DNA of 43,470 nucleotides, from positions 1 through 43,470 of the forward strand of contig NZ_JALKFX010000044.1 in assembly GCF_023243045.1 (NCBI RefSeq), given 5' to 3'. Of the stretch, positions 16,031 through 23,904 are shown piece after piece. The DNA is from Frankia sp. AgB32. GTDB taxonomy: Bacteria; Actinomycetota; Actinomycetes; Frankiales; Frankiaceae. Every line of letters begins with the position of its first letter. Positions within the stretch are counted from its first letter, which is position 1. The notes under the pieces were generated by a model. The model worked only from the letters and a program-made list of their open reading frames with translations. It was not told the origin of the DNA and did no database searches. The translations under genes were made by a program, and so were the position numbers.

Positions 16031-17995
16031 GTGAGTAGCCGGGTCGAGACGCTGGAATTCCAGGCCGAGGCGCGTCAGCTTCTGCGGCTGATGGTTCATT
16101 CGATCTACTCCGACAAGGACGTGTTCCTGCGGGAACTCATCTCCAACGCGTCCGACGCGCTGGACAAGCTGCGCCTCGCCTCCCTGACCGACCAGGACCT
16201 GCGGGTCGACCTCCCCGATCTGCACATCGAGCTGGTCGTCGACCGCGACGACCGGACGCTGACCGTGCGCGACAACGGCATCGGCATGTCCCGCGACGAC
16301 GTCGTCGGCCTCATCGGCACGATCGCCCGCTCCGGCACCGCCGAGCTGCTGGGCAAGCTCCGCGAGGCCCGGGAGTCCGGGGACGCGGGCGCCTCGGCGG
16401 ATCTCATCGGCCAGTTCGGCGTCGGCTTCTACTCGACCTTCATGGTCGCCGACCGCGTCACGCTGCTCACCCGCCGCGCCGGCGAGGACACCGGCACCCG
16501 CTGGGAGTCCACCGGCGAGGGCACCTACGTCATCGAGGCCGTCGACGACGCGCCGCGGGGGACCGCGGTCACGGTGCACCTCAAGCCCGAGGACAGCGAG
16601 GACCGGCTGTTCGACTACACCGACGAGCGCAAGATCCGCGAGATCGTCAAGCGCTACTCCGACTTCATCGCCTGGCCGATCCGGATGGCCGTCGAGCGCC
16701 CCGCCCCGGCCGCCGCCGACTCCGACGGCGAGGGTGACGGCGAGCCCGCGGACGACGCGACGGTGACCGAGATCGAGACGCTGAACTCGATGAAGGCGCT
16801 GTGGGCCCGCCCCCGCGAGGAGGTCGACCAGGCCGAGTACAACGAGCTCTACCGCCACCTCAGCCACGACTGGACCGACCCGCTCGAGGTCATCCAGATG
16901 AAGGGCGAGGGAACGTTCGAGTACGAGGCGCTGCTGTTCATCCCCGCCCGCGCGCCGCTGGACCTTTACACCCGCGACGCCCGCCGCGGAATCCAGCTCT
17001 ACGTCAAGCGTGTGTTCATCATGGACGACTGCGAGGCGCTGCTCCCGAACTACCTGCGCTTCGTCAAGGGCGTGGTCGACGCCCGCGACCTCTCGCTGAA
17101 CATCTCCCGGGAAATCCTGCAGCAGGACCGGCGGATCCAGCAGGTCCGCCGCCGGCTCGTCCGCAAGGTGCTCGCGTCGGCGCAGAGCCTGCTCGACGGC
17201 GACCGCGAGCGCTACCGCACCTTCTGGGGGGAGTTCGGCGCGGCGGTGAAGGAGGGCCTGCTGGAGGACGCCGACAACACCGAGGCGATCCTCGAGATCG
17301 TCTCCGTCGCGTCGACGGCCGACCCGGAGGCGACGACCACCCTGCGCGAGTACACCGAGCGGATGAAGGACGGCCAGACCGAGATCTACTACATGACCGG
17401 CGACTCCCGGGCGACCATCGAGAACTCCCCGCACATGGAGGCGTTCGTGGCCCGCGGGTACGAGGTGCTGATCCTCACCGACCCCGTCGACGAGGTCTGG
17501 GTCGAGCGGGTCGGCGCCTTCGACGGCAGAACTCTGCAGTCGATCGCGAAGGGCCAGGTCGACCTCGGCACCGACGAGGAGCGCAAGGAGGGCGAGGCCG
17601 AGCGGGAGCGGCAGCGCAAGGAGTACGCGGACCTGCTCACGTGGATGGCGCAGCGCCTCGGGGAGGACGTCAAGGAGGTCCGGCTGTCCTCGCGGCTGAC
17701 GACGTCGCCGGCCTGCGTCGTCGGTGACACCTTCGACATGACCCCGGCGCTGGAGAAGATGTACCGCGCGATGGGCCAGTCCGTCCCGCACCCCAAGCGC
17801 ATCCTGGAGCTCAACCCGACCCATCCGCTGGTCACCGCGCTGCGCCGGACACACGAACAGGACGTCGAGTCCGTCGCCCTCGCCGAGACCGCCGACCTGC
17901 TCTACGACCTGGCGCTGCTGGCCGAGGGCGGCGACCTGCGCGACCCGGCGCGGTTCACCCGGGTCCTCGCCGGTCGCCTGGCGAGCGCCCTGTAG
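16031..17995 (+). CDS. htpG: Molecular chaperone HtpG (Hsp90 family)
   Basis: A 654-residue bacterial Hsp90. The GTG at 16031 follows GGAGGAA with a 7-base spacing and gives VSSRVETLEFQAEARQLLRL, the expected N terminus; an in-frame ATG at 15983 is less likely. The GHKL ATPase motifs are intact: ELISNASDALDK, DNGIGM, and the lid GQFGVGFYS. An acidic linker (about residues 228-245) joins to the middle domain (WARPREEVDQAEYNELYRHL, SLNISREILQ). The C-terminal dimerisation domain contains RILELNPTHPLV. Length is normal for HtpG. It folds or stabilises client proteins in the cytoplasm with ATP hydrolysis. Confidence 0.95.
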   Translation: MSSRVETLEFQAEARQLLRLMVHSIYSDKDVFLRELISNASDALDKLRLASLTDQDLRVDLPDLHIELVVDRDDRTLTVRDNGIGMSRDDVVGLIGTIARSGTAELLGKLREARESGDAGASADLIGQFGVGFYSTFMVADRVTLLTRRAGEDTGTRWESTGEGTYVIEAVDDAPRGTAVTVHLKPEDSEDRLFDYTDERKIREIVKRYSDFIAWPIRMAVERPAPAAADSDGEGDGEPADDATVTEIETLNSMKALWARPREEVDQAEYNELYRHLSHDWTDPLEVIQMKGEGTFEYEALLFIPARAPLDLYTRDARRGIQLYVKRVFIMDDCEALLPNYLRFVKGVVDARDLSLNISREILQQDRRIQQVRRRLVRKVLASAQSLLDGDRERYRTFWGEFGAAVKEGLLEDADNTEAILEIVSVASTADPEATTTLREYTERMKDGQTEIYYMTGDSRATIENSPHMEAFVARGYEVLILTDPVDEVWVERVGAFDGRTLQSIAKGQVDLGTDEERKEGEAERERQRKEYADLLTWMAQRLGEDVKEVRLSSRLTTSPACVVGDTFDMTPALEKMYRAMGQSVPHPKRILELNPTHPLVTALRRTHEQDVESVALAETADLLYDLALLAEGGDLRDPARFTRVLAGRLASAL

Positions 17996-18012
17996 TCCCG
18001 CCCCGCCCGGTG

Positions 18013-18813
18013 TCACCGCGCCGGCGCCGTACCCGTGGCGCCGGCGCGGGCAATGATCGCGAAGGCGTCGCCGTGCGGACCGGCGGCCAGCGCGAAGCGG
18101 CCGGTGGGCAGGTCCGACGCCGTGACGAGCACGGTGCCCCCGAGCTCGCCGACCCGGGTCAGTGCGGCGTCGGTGTCGGCGACGGCGAAGTAGGTCAGCC
18201 AGCGCGACGGCACCTGGGCCGCAACGACCGGGGGCATCGCGAGCAGCCCGGCCACCGGCGCGCCGGCGAGCTTCCACTCGTAGTACTCCATGGGACCGTC
18301 GCCGGGACCGGGATCGGCGATGGTCCAGCCGAACACCGCCGGGTAGAAGGCGCGGGCGGCGCGGAGATCACGACTGTCGAGCTCGTTCCAGCAGAAGGAG
18401 CCGGGCTCGCCCCGCACCCCCGCCCCGGGGAACGCGCCCGGCTGCCAGACCGAGATCGCCGCGCCGGCCGGATCGGCGAACACCGCCATCCGCCCCAGGT
18501 CGGACACGTCCCGCGGCGCCGCCAGGACCGCGCCGCCGGCCGCCCGCACGGACCTGGCGACCTCGTCGGCGTCCTCGACGCGGAGGTAGGTGGCCCAGGC
18601 CGCCGGCCACGCCGGATCGAGCCGCGGGCCGAGGCCGGCCACGGGCAGTCCGCCGAGGGTGAAGATCGTGTAACCGCCGGCGGCGGGGTCCGGGAAGACC
18701 TGGGCCTCCCAGCCGAACAGGGCGCCGTAGAACGCCCGCGACGCCTCGACGTCGGGACTGGCGAGGTCGACCCAGCACGGCGTCCCGGGTTCGTACGCGG
18801 TGATCACGGCCAT
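18013..18813 (-). CDS. Two-domain VOC (glyoxalase-like) protein
   Basis: A 266-residue protein with two tandem vicinal-oxygen-chelate modules. One spans about residues 8-125 (PCWVDLASPDVEASRAFYGALFGW, FADPAGAAISVWQP) and the other about 135-260 (FCWNELDSRDLRAARAFYPAVFGW). The layout matches the actinomycete 27-kDa antigen/hydroxylase-like group (Cfp30B type). Members bind small molecules or metals; the true reaction is mostly unknown. It is convergent with htpG, with only 17 bases between the stops, so the genes may share a terminator. No neighbour suggests a pathway. Confidence 0.85.
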   Translation of the reverse strand: MAVITAYEPGTPCWVDLASPDVEASRAFYGALFGWEAQVFPDPAAGGYTIFTLGGLPVAGLGPRLDPAWPAAWATYLRVEDADEVARSVRAAGGAVLAAPRDVSDLGRMAVFADPAGAAISVWQPGAFPGAGVRGEPGSFCWNELDSRDLRAARAFYPAVFGWTIADPGPGDGPMEYYEWKLAGAPVAGLLAMPPVVAAQVPSRWLTYFAVADTDAALTRVGELGGTVLVTASDLPTGRFALAAGPHGDAFAIIARAGATGTAPAR

Positions 18814-18964
18814 CGGGGCAGCCCTTCGTCGCGGAACGGGACCGCACCGCCCGTTCGATGAACCCGCACGCTAGCGCCGGCGTCCGACAGTTCCGGGCTC
18901 CGGCGCCGGCTGCCGACGTCACACCCGCGGGCCCCGCACCCGCCCGTCGCATTACGGTGACCGG

Positions 18965-19957
18965 ATGAGGCACGTTGACCCCGATCGGGAGGACACCGGC
19001 GCTTTCGTCGCCCTTCCCGCGGCCGGCCACACCCCCCCGCGACGGCGCCCGGTGACCGAGGCGGTACAGCCGGTGCTGCTCGCGGCCGGCTGCTACGCGC
19101 TGTCCGGGCTGTTCGCCCCGGTGCCGCGGCCCCGGGGGACCATCGTGGCGCTGCACGGCGGCGGTGTGAACGCCACCTACTTCCACTGCGCCGCGGACCC
19201 GGAACTGTCGCTGCTCACCCTGGCCGCGGCGGCGGGCTGGCAGGTGCTCGCGCTGGACCGCCCCGGCTACCGGGCGTCGGCGGACCTGGCCCCCGCCGAC
19301 CAGAACCTCCCCGCGGGAGCCGAGATCGTCCACCGCGCCCTCGACACCTTCGCCGCGTCCCACGAGGTCGGCGCCGGGTGGTTCGTCCTCGCCCACTCCT
19401 ACGGCGTGGAGCTGGCGATCCACCTCGCCGCCCACGCCCGTGGCGGGGAGCTGCTGGGCATCGACGGTTCGGGCTCGGGACGCCGCTTCCAGCCCGGCCG
19501 CTTCGGCCTGGACCCCCACGCCACGGCCCCCCGGACGGCCCGCGAGGTGATGGCGCTGTTCTGGGGTTCGCCCGAGCTCTACCCGCCGGGGGTCCTGCGG
19601 GCCCGCCAGGGCCTGCTCGAGCCGGTGCTGCCGGGCGAGGCCGCCGAGGCGCCGACCTGGCCGGACGCCTTCCCCGCGCTGGCCGGGCGGGTCCGGGTGC
19701 CGGTGCGCCTGACGATGGCGGAGCACGAGCAGTGGTGGATCTCCGACGACGTCGAGCTGGCCGCGACTGCCCGGGCGTTCACGTCGGCGCCGCTGGTCGA
19801 GACCGCCCGCCAGCCCGGCGCGCCGCACAACGTCAGCCTGAGCTGGGCCGCGCGGTCCTACCACCTCGCCGCGCTGGCGTTCGCCGAGCGCTGCCTGCTG
19901 CGGGCCCGTCTCGGCGAAGGCCACCTGCCGCGGCAGGCCGCGCCGACCCACGAGTGA
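18965..19957 (+). CDS. Alpha/beta hydrolase
   Basis: A 330-residue serine hydrolase. The oxyanion-hole motif ALHGGG follows strand 3, the nucleophile elbow is LAHSYG (G replaced by A at the first position), and a C-terminal histidine lies in PGAPHNVSLSW. Between them an insertion (GSGSGRRFQPGRFGLDPHAT) probably forms the lid. No signal peptide is seen. The ATG at 18965 lacks a clear ribosome site and may be leaderless. The substrate is not predictable. It stands alone between a VOC gene and an aldo/keto reductase pseudogene. Confidence 0.8.
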   Translation: MRHVDPDREDTGAFVALPAAGHTPPRRRPVTEAVQPVLLAAGCYALSGLFAPVPRPRGTIVALHGGGVNATYFHCAADPELSLLTLAAAAGWQVLALDRPGYRASADLAPADQNLPAGAEIVHRALDTFAASHEVGAGWFVLAHSYGVELAIHLAAHARGGELLGIDGSGSGRRFQPGRFGLDPHATAPRTAREVMALFWGSPELYPPGVLRARQGLLEPVLPGEAAEAPTWPDAFPALAGRVRVPVRLTMAEHEQWWISDDVELAATARAFTSAPLVETARQPGAPHNVSLSWAARSYHLAALAFAERCLLRARLGEGHLPRQAAPTHE

Positions 19958-20093
19958 CCGGGGCCGCCCGTCCGGTCTGACCCGACTCCCGACGCCACGG
20001 GACACCCGTGGCGCGGTGGCCCGGTCACGCGGCGGGATAGTGGCGGGAGCGGCCCGCGGGCGCGGGTGGTGGACGAAAGGGAAATCGCAGGGC

Positions 20094-20600
20094 CTTCCCG
20101 GCGGTACCTGTCGGGTCGGGGATCTGGAACGCACCCGGATGGGCCACGGCGCCCTGCGGCTCGCCGGGCCGGGCGTCCTCGGCCCCCGAAGGACCGTGAC
20201 GGCGCGCTCGCCGTGCTGCGGGCCGCGGCCGTCGACCTTCGGCATCCGCCACCTCGACACCGCGGACTTCTACGGGCCGCACGTCACGAACGAGCTCATC
20301 CGCGAGGCGCTCGCGCCCGCACCCCCGCCGAGCGGCGCGCCGCGGTCCACGACCACCTGCGCCCCCTCCTTCCCGCTCGGCGGGTTCACGCCGCTGCGGT
20401 CCGACGCGCTGGGCGCCGTGGCCGGCGAGCTCGGTGCGACACCGATGGCGGTGGCGCTCGCCTGGCTGCCGCAGCGGTCACCGAACATCCTGCTGATCCC
20501 CGGCACCTCGTCGGTGGCGCACCTGCGGGAGAACGTCGCCGCCGCGGGCCTGCCCGCCGGCGTCCTGCGCGGCGACGCCGCCGCGCGGCTTCGGACTGGC
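20094..20600 (+). pseudogene. Aldo/keto reductase, decayed by internal deletions and frameshifts
   Basis: Three blocks of an NADPH-dependent aldo/keto reductase are visible in order. The N-terminal block is GDLERTRMGHGALRLAGPGV, then HLDTADFYGPHVTNELIREA with the catalytic Asp and Tyr region. A short middle block is PAERRAAVHDHLR (another frame). The C-terminal block is FPLGGFTPLRSDAL, WLPQRSPNILLIPGTSSVAH and LRENVAAAGL. Roughly 130-160 residues are missing between blocks, including the catalytic lysine and histidine. In addition a base is missing in a C-run near 20177 and an extra T occurs near 20238; these compensate each other. The homopolymer slips might be sequencing errors, but the internal deletions are not, so the gene is non-functional. 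Confidence 0.75.
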
Positions 20601-20866
20601 GCCGCAGCGCCGCTCCGGTGCGCCCCGCTATTCGCGCCGGTAATGCGGCGTCGGGCATTCTCGATTCCCGATTCCACCGCGCTGCGTGGCCGCCTGCTGA
20701 TTGCTGGGATGTGACGGATGTTTAGGGCGGCAGCGCAGGAACGATGATCCTGCCCGATCGGCGGCATGTCGACTGTGAGATGAATCATGGCCGGATCGGA
20801 TGACTCTCCGGGGGTCGGTTTCACGGATTGCTTTCCTGCAAAAATCGAACCCCGCGGAAGTGTTGT

Positions 20867-21682
20867 TCAGTGCCAACCAACGATCTCTTCGACGAGGTCG
20901 GCGCGGTCGGCGGTGACCCGGTTGCAGTAGGCGTCCATGTGCGCGGCCATGAGTCGTTCGGCCAGGTTCGCGTCGCCGAGGAGAACGGCCTGGGCTATCG
21001 CCGCGTGCGCCGCCATCGTGGTGTGCCGCTCGTGCGGCTCGTTGAAGACCGGGTGCTCGATGCGGGCGAGCGCGATGTCGCGGATGGATTGGCAGACAAG
21101 GCCCAGGACTGGATTGCCGGACGCGGCGATGAGCGCGGTGTGGAAGCTGGCCGCCCGGTCGCGATAGGTGTCCTGGTCGCCGTCGGCCGGGCTGCTGGTG
21201 ACGAACTGCTCCAGCTCACGGACCTGCGCGCGTTCGGGATTGGCGGCGGCGAGCCGGGCCATCAGTGGTTCGAGTGCCGCCTGGCCGCGTAGGAGATGGG
21301 CGTACCGGGCCTGGAGGAGGTGAAAGAACAGCGTCTCCGTCCGAGCGAGAAAGGTGCTGCGCGGACCGACGAGCATCGGGCCACCGCCCGGTCCGGGGCG
21401 GATCGAGATGAGCCCCTGCACTTCAAGGATTCGCAGTGCCTCGCGTACCGAACCGCGACTGGCGCGGTAGTTTTCGATCATCTCGGCCTCGCTGGGCAGA
21501 TTCGTGCCCCGGGGCATGCCTGCCAATCCTCGGACGATCTCCCGTGCCAGCCGGATGGGAACCTTCTCGGCGCGCGTCAATCGGGGATCCGGGACGGAGG
21601 AGGGGAGGGTACCGGCATGTGAGGGGTGCCCCTTCGCCGCAGTGGTGGTGGCGTCGTCTCGACCGGTCCGAACTGAACCCAC
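20867..21682 (-). CDS. GntR-family regulator, FadR/FCD subfamily
   Basis: A 271-residue regulator. The N-terminal winged helix (about residues 38-105) has the GntR pattern VPIRLAREIVRGL, LPSEAEMIENY, ASRGSVREALRILEVQGLI. The C-terminal all-helical FCD domain (about 120-260) carries the metal/ligand residues in FHTALIAASGNPVL and HAAIAQAVLLGD..HMD. The annotated GTG start has GGGAGG only two bases away, so the exact start is uncertain; the first 35 residues are poorly conserved in kind. It is divergent from the purple acid phosphatase gene. FCD regulators usually sense small carboxylates or sugar acids. Confidence 0.85.
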   Translation of the reverse strand: MGSVRTGRDDATTTAAKGHPSHAGTLPSSVPDPRLTRAEKVPIRLAREIVRGLAGMPRGTNLPSEAEMIENYRASRGSVREALRILEVQGLISIRPGPGGGPMLVGPRSTFLARTETLFFHLLQARYAHLLRGQAALEPLMARLAAANPERAQVRELEQFVTSSPADGDQDTYRDRAASFHTALIAASGNPVLGLVCQSIRDIALARIEHPVFNEPHERHTTMAAHAAIAQAVLLGDANLAERLMAAHMDAYCNRVTADRADLVEEIVGWH

Positions 21683-22099
21683 GGCCTCCCATGGCGGTGC
21701 GCGGTTCGCCCGGGTAATGCGACAGTAGCAGCAACGACATTGTGCCGTTGCCGAGGCAACTATCGTTGTCCGGCGCTTCCGGCACCGCTTTGTCCTGACG
21801 CGGACGAGACGCGGGATCGGCGGATGCCCTCGACGGGCACGTTACTGTAGGCTGCTTTCGCTGAGCGGAGCGTACCCGCGGGCTGGGGCGGTGATCATCT
21901 CTCGTGTGGTCTGCGCGGCTGCTGGCCATCCGGAGGGCCGCGGACCAGTCAGGAAGGCGGCGCAGGCGGTGCGGACCAGGGTGATCGACTGTCGACACGA
22001 GCGAAACGTCGTGCTTGACCATCGTGTTTACCCACTTTTTGGGCGGTGGCCATCCAGACATGGGGGCGGGCGACCGGCGGTAAGCCTACGTTCGGCGCC
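21683..22099. promoter_or_regulatory. Divergent intergenic region (GntR gene / acid phosphatase)
   Basis: This 417-base gap has no convincing gene. A CAACG-N9-CGTTG inverted repeat lies at 21732-21750, 50 bases upstream of the GntR start, a reasonable but unproven operator. The stretch around 22020-22045 (GTTTACCCACTTTTT) is A/T-rich and only loosely like a PHO box, so phosphate control of the phosphatase is a guess. Confidence 0.35.
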
Positions 22100-23800
22100 A
22101 TGCCTGTGAGTCCAACCAGCGAAGTTGTGGCGTCCGGCGTTCCGGCGCAGATTGCCCGCGACATGTCCATTGCGGAGCAGCACGACTGGCTCCAGACCTT
22201 TCTTCGTCGCCGCCCGGTGAGCCGGCGCGGCCTGCTGGTCGGCAGCCTGGCCGGCGCCGGCGCGGCGACACTGGGCACGACGCCGTTCGGCCGGGCCGCC
22301 TACGCCGCGAGCACCGAGGCGCCGCTGCTCGTCGGTGGCCGGCACACCGCCTTCGGCGCGGACCCCGCCCGTCAGCTCCGCCTCGCGGGCCAGCTGACGC
22401 GTAACCCCGGCCGCGGCCGGATCCTCGTCGACATCGGCCCGACGCGCGCCCTCGGCGGCACCGTGGAGGCCGAGATCCGGCCGCTGCTCTCGCAGGTCCC
22501 GCAGGTCGACGGGTCGATCCTGGCGGTCGAGCAGTTCTACGTCCACGCCGCGTTCGACCGGCTCGCCCCGGGCCGGGAGTACTACTACCGCTTCCGTGTC
22601 CCCGGCGGCGCCGCGACGCCGCTGCAGGCGGTGCGCACCGGCCACGCGAAGGGCCGTAACGGCGGGTCGTTCCGCTTCACCATGATGGGCGACCACGGCT
22701 CGAACTCCACGCCGCCGGGCGACCCCAAGGGCGTCTTCGACGACAACTACTACAAGCCGGACAACGAGCCGACCGTCGCGCACGCCTCCGCGATCACCGC
22801 GGCGATCGCCCGCCTCGACCCGGCGTTCCACCTGCTCGCCGGCGACATCTGCTACGCCGACCCGTCCGGCGCCGGCAAGCCGCCGAAGCGCACGACCACC
22901 GGCACCCCGCCCGTCGGCTTCGACAACTACGACCCCACCGTGTGGGACGTCTACCTGTCGGACATCGAGCTCAGCGCCGCCCGTACCCCGTGGATGTTCG
23001 CCACCGGCAACCACGACATGGAGGCGCTCTACTCGCCGCACGGCTACGGCGGCCACGCCGCCCGCCTCGACCTGCCGACCGACGGCCCCAAGGGCTGCCC
23101 GAGCGTCTACTCGTTCGTCTACGGCAACGTCGCGGTCCTCTCGCTGGACGCCAACGACGTCAGCTTCGAGATCAAGGCGAACGCCGGCTACTCCGGCGGC
23201 GCGCAGACCTCCTGGGTCGAGCGGACCCTCAAGGCCTACCGCGCCGACCCCGACATCGACTTCATCGTCTGCTTCTTCCACCACTGCGCGTACTCGACGA
23301 CGTCGCAGCACGCCAGCGACGGCGGCGTCCGCGCCGCGTGGACGGCACTGTTCGACCGCTACCAGGTCGACCTCGTGCTCCAGGGGCACAACCACCTCTA
23401 CGAGCGCTCCGACCCGATCCGCGGCAACGCGCCCACCCGCGAGGCGCTCGACGGCTCCACGATCGAGCCGGCCAGGGACGGCACGATCTACATCACCGCC
23501 GGCAGCGCCGGCCGCCCGCGCTACGCGTTCCAGACGGGCGAGCAGGAGTCCTACCGCGGCAAGATCGTCCCGGCGTCGAACGTCGTGCCCAACAGCTACG
23601 TCTGGGCCGCCGACGGCACGAAGACCCCGGAGTCGATCAGCTGGTCGCGGACGCGGTTCGACAACTACGCGTTCGTCGCCGTCGAGTCGGCACCCGGCCG
23701 CCCCGGCGGCGCGTCGACGCTGACCATCCGCGGCGTCGACGAGCACGGCACCGAGTTCGACCGCGTCACCCTGAGCCGCCCCGTTCCGAAGCGCCACTGA
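22100..23800 (+). CDS. Tat-exported purple acid phosphatase-like metallophosphoesterase
   Basis: A 566-residue exported phosphatase. The ATG at 22100 gives MPVSPTSEVV; a GTG at 22046 in the same frame is possible. A twin-arginine signal lies about 35-70 residues in (RRRPVSRRGLLVGSLAGAGA), so the folded, metal-loaded enzyme should be exported. Next comes a fibronectin-like N-terminal domain, then the calcineurin-type catalytic domain with all five metal motifs: GDHG, GDICYAD, GNHD, FFHHCAYS and GHNHLYER. It probably releases phosphate from organic esters outside the cell. A strong terminator hairpin follows. Confidence 0.9.
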   Translation: MPVSPTSEVVASGVPAQIARDMSIAEQHDWLQTFLRRRPVSRRGLLVGSLAGAGAATLGTTPFGRAAYAASTEAPLLVGGRHTAFGADPARQLRLAGQLTRNPGRGRILVDIGPTRALGGTVEAEIRPLLSQVPQVDGSILAVEQFYVHAAFDRLAPGREYYYRFRVPGGAATPLQAVRTGHAKGRNGGSFRFTMMGDHGSNSTPPGDPKGVFDDNYYKPDNEPTVAHASAITAAIARLDPAFHLLAGDICYADPSGAGKPPKRTTTGTPPVGFDNYDPTVWDVYLSDIELSAARTPWMFATGNHDMEALYSPHGYGGHAARLDLPTDGPKGCPSVYSFVYGNVAVLSLDANDVSFEIKANAGYSGGAQTSWVERTLKAYRADPDIDFIVCFFHHCAYSTTSQHASDGGVRAAWTALFDRYQVDLVLQGHNHLYERSDPIRGNAPTREALDGSTIEPARDGTIYITAGSAGRPRYAFQTGEQESYRGKIVPASNVVPNSYVWAADGTKTPESISWSRTRFDNYAFVAVESAPGRPGGASTLTIRGVDEHGTEFDRVTLSRPVPKRH

Positions 23801-23817
23801 GGTTGCTCCACGTTCCA

Positions 23818-23856
23818 CCGGCCGGTGGGTGACGGTGAGTGTCACCCACCGGCCGG
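23818..23856 (+). terminator. Rho-independent-type hairpin after the phosphatase
   Basis: A perfect 16-base stem (23818-23833 pairing with 23841-23856) with a 7-base loop GGTGAGT begins 18 bases after the stop codon. There is no T-tract. It separates the phosphatase transcript from the TIR-NACHT gene 49 bases further on, so that gene should have its own promoter or be leaderless. Confidence 0.8.
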
Positions 23857-23904
23857 GCACGGACCCGCTGGCACAACCCCGACACGCGGTGACATCCTGT
23901 CCCG

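Noticed and set aside
13910-18277. A 1455-codon open frame on the minus strand spanning ABC-F and the region opposite htpG
   Set aside because: Only the part up to 15646 has ABC-F motifs. The rest is antisense to htpG and has the Asp/Val/Gly-rich composition of a high-GC shadow frame.
22020-22045. A PHO box in front of the acid phosphatase
   Set aside because: Only one loose GTTTACC-like unit is present; the required direct repeat is missing.
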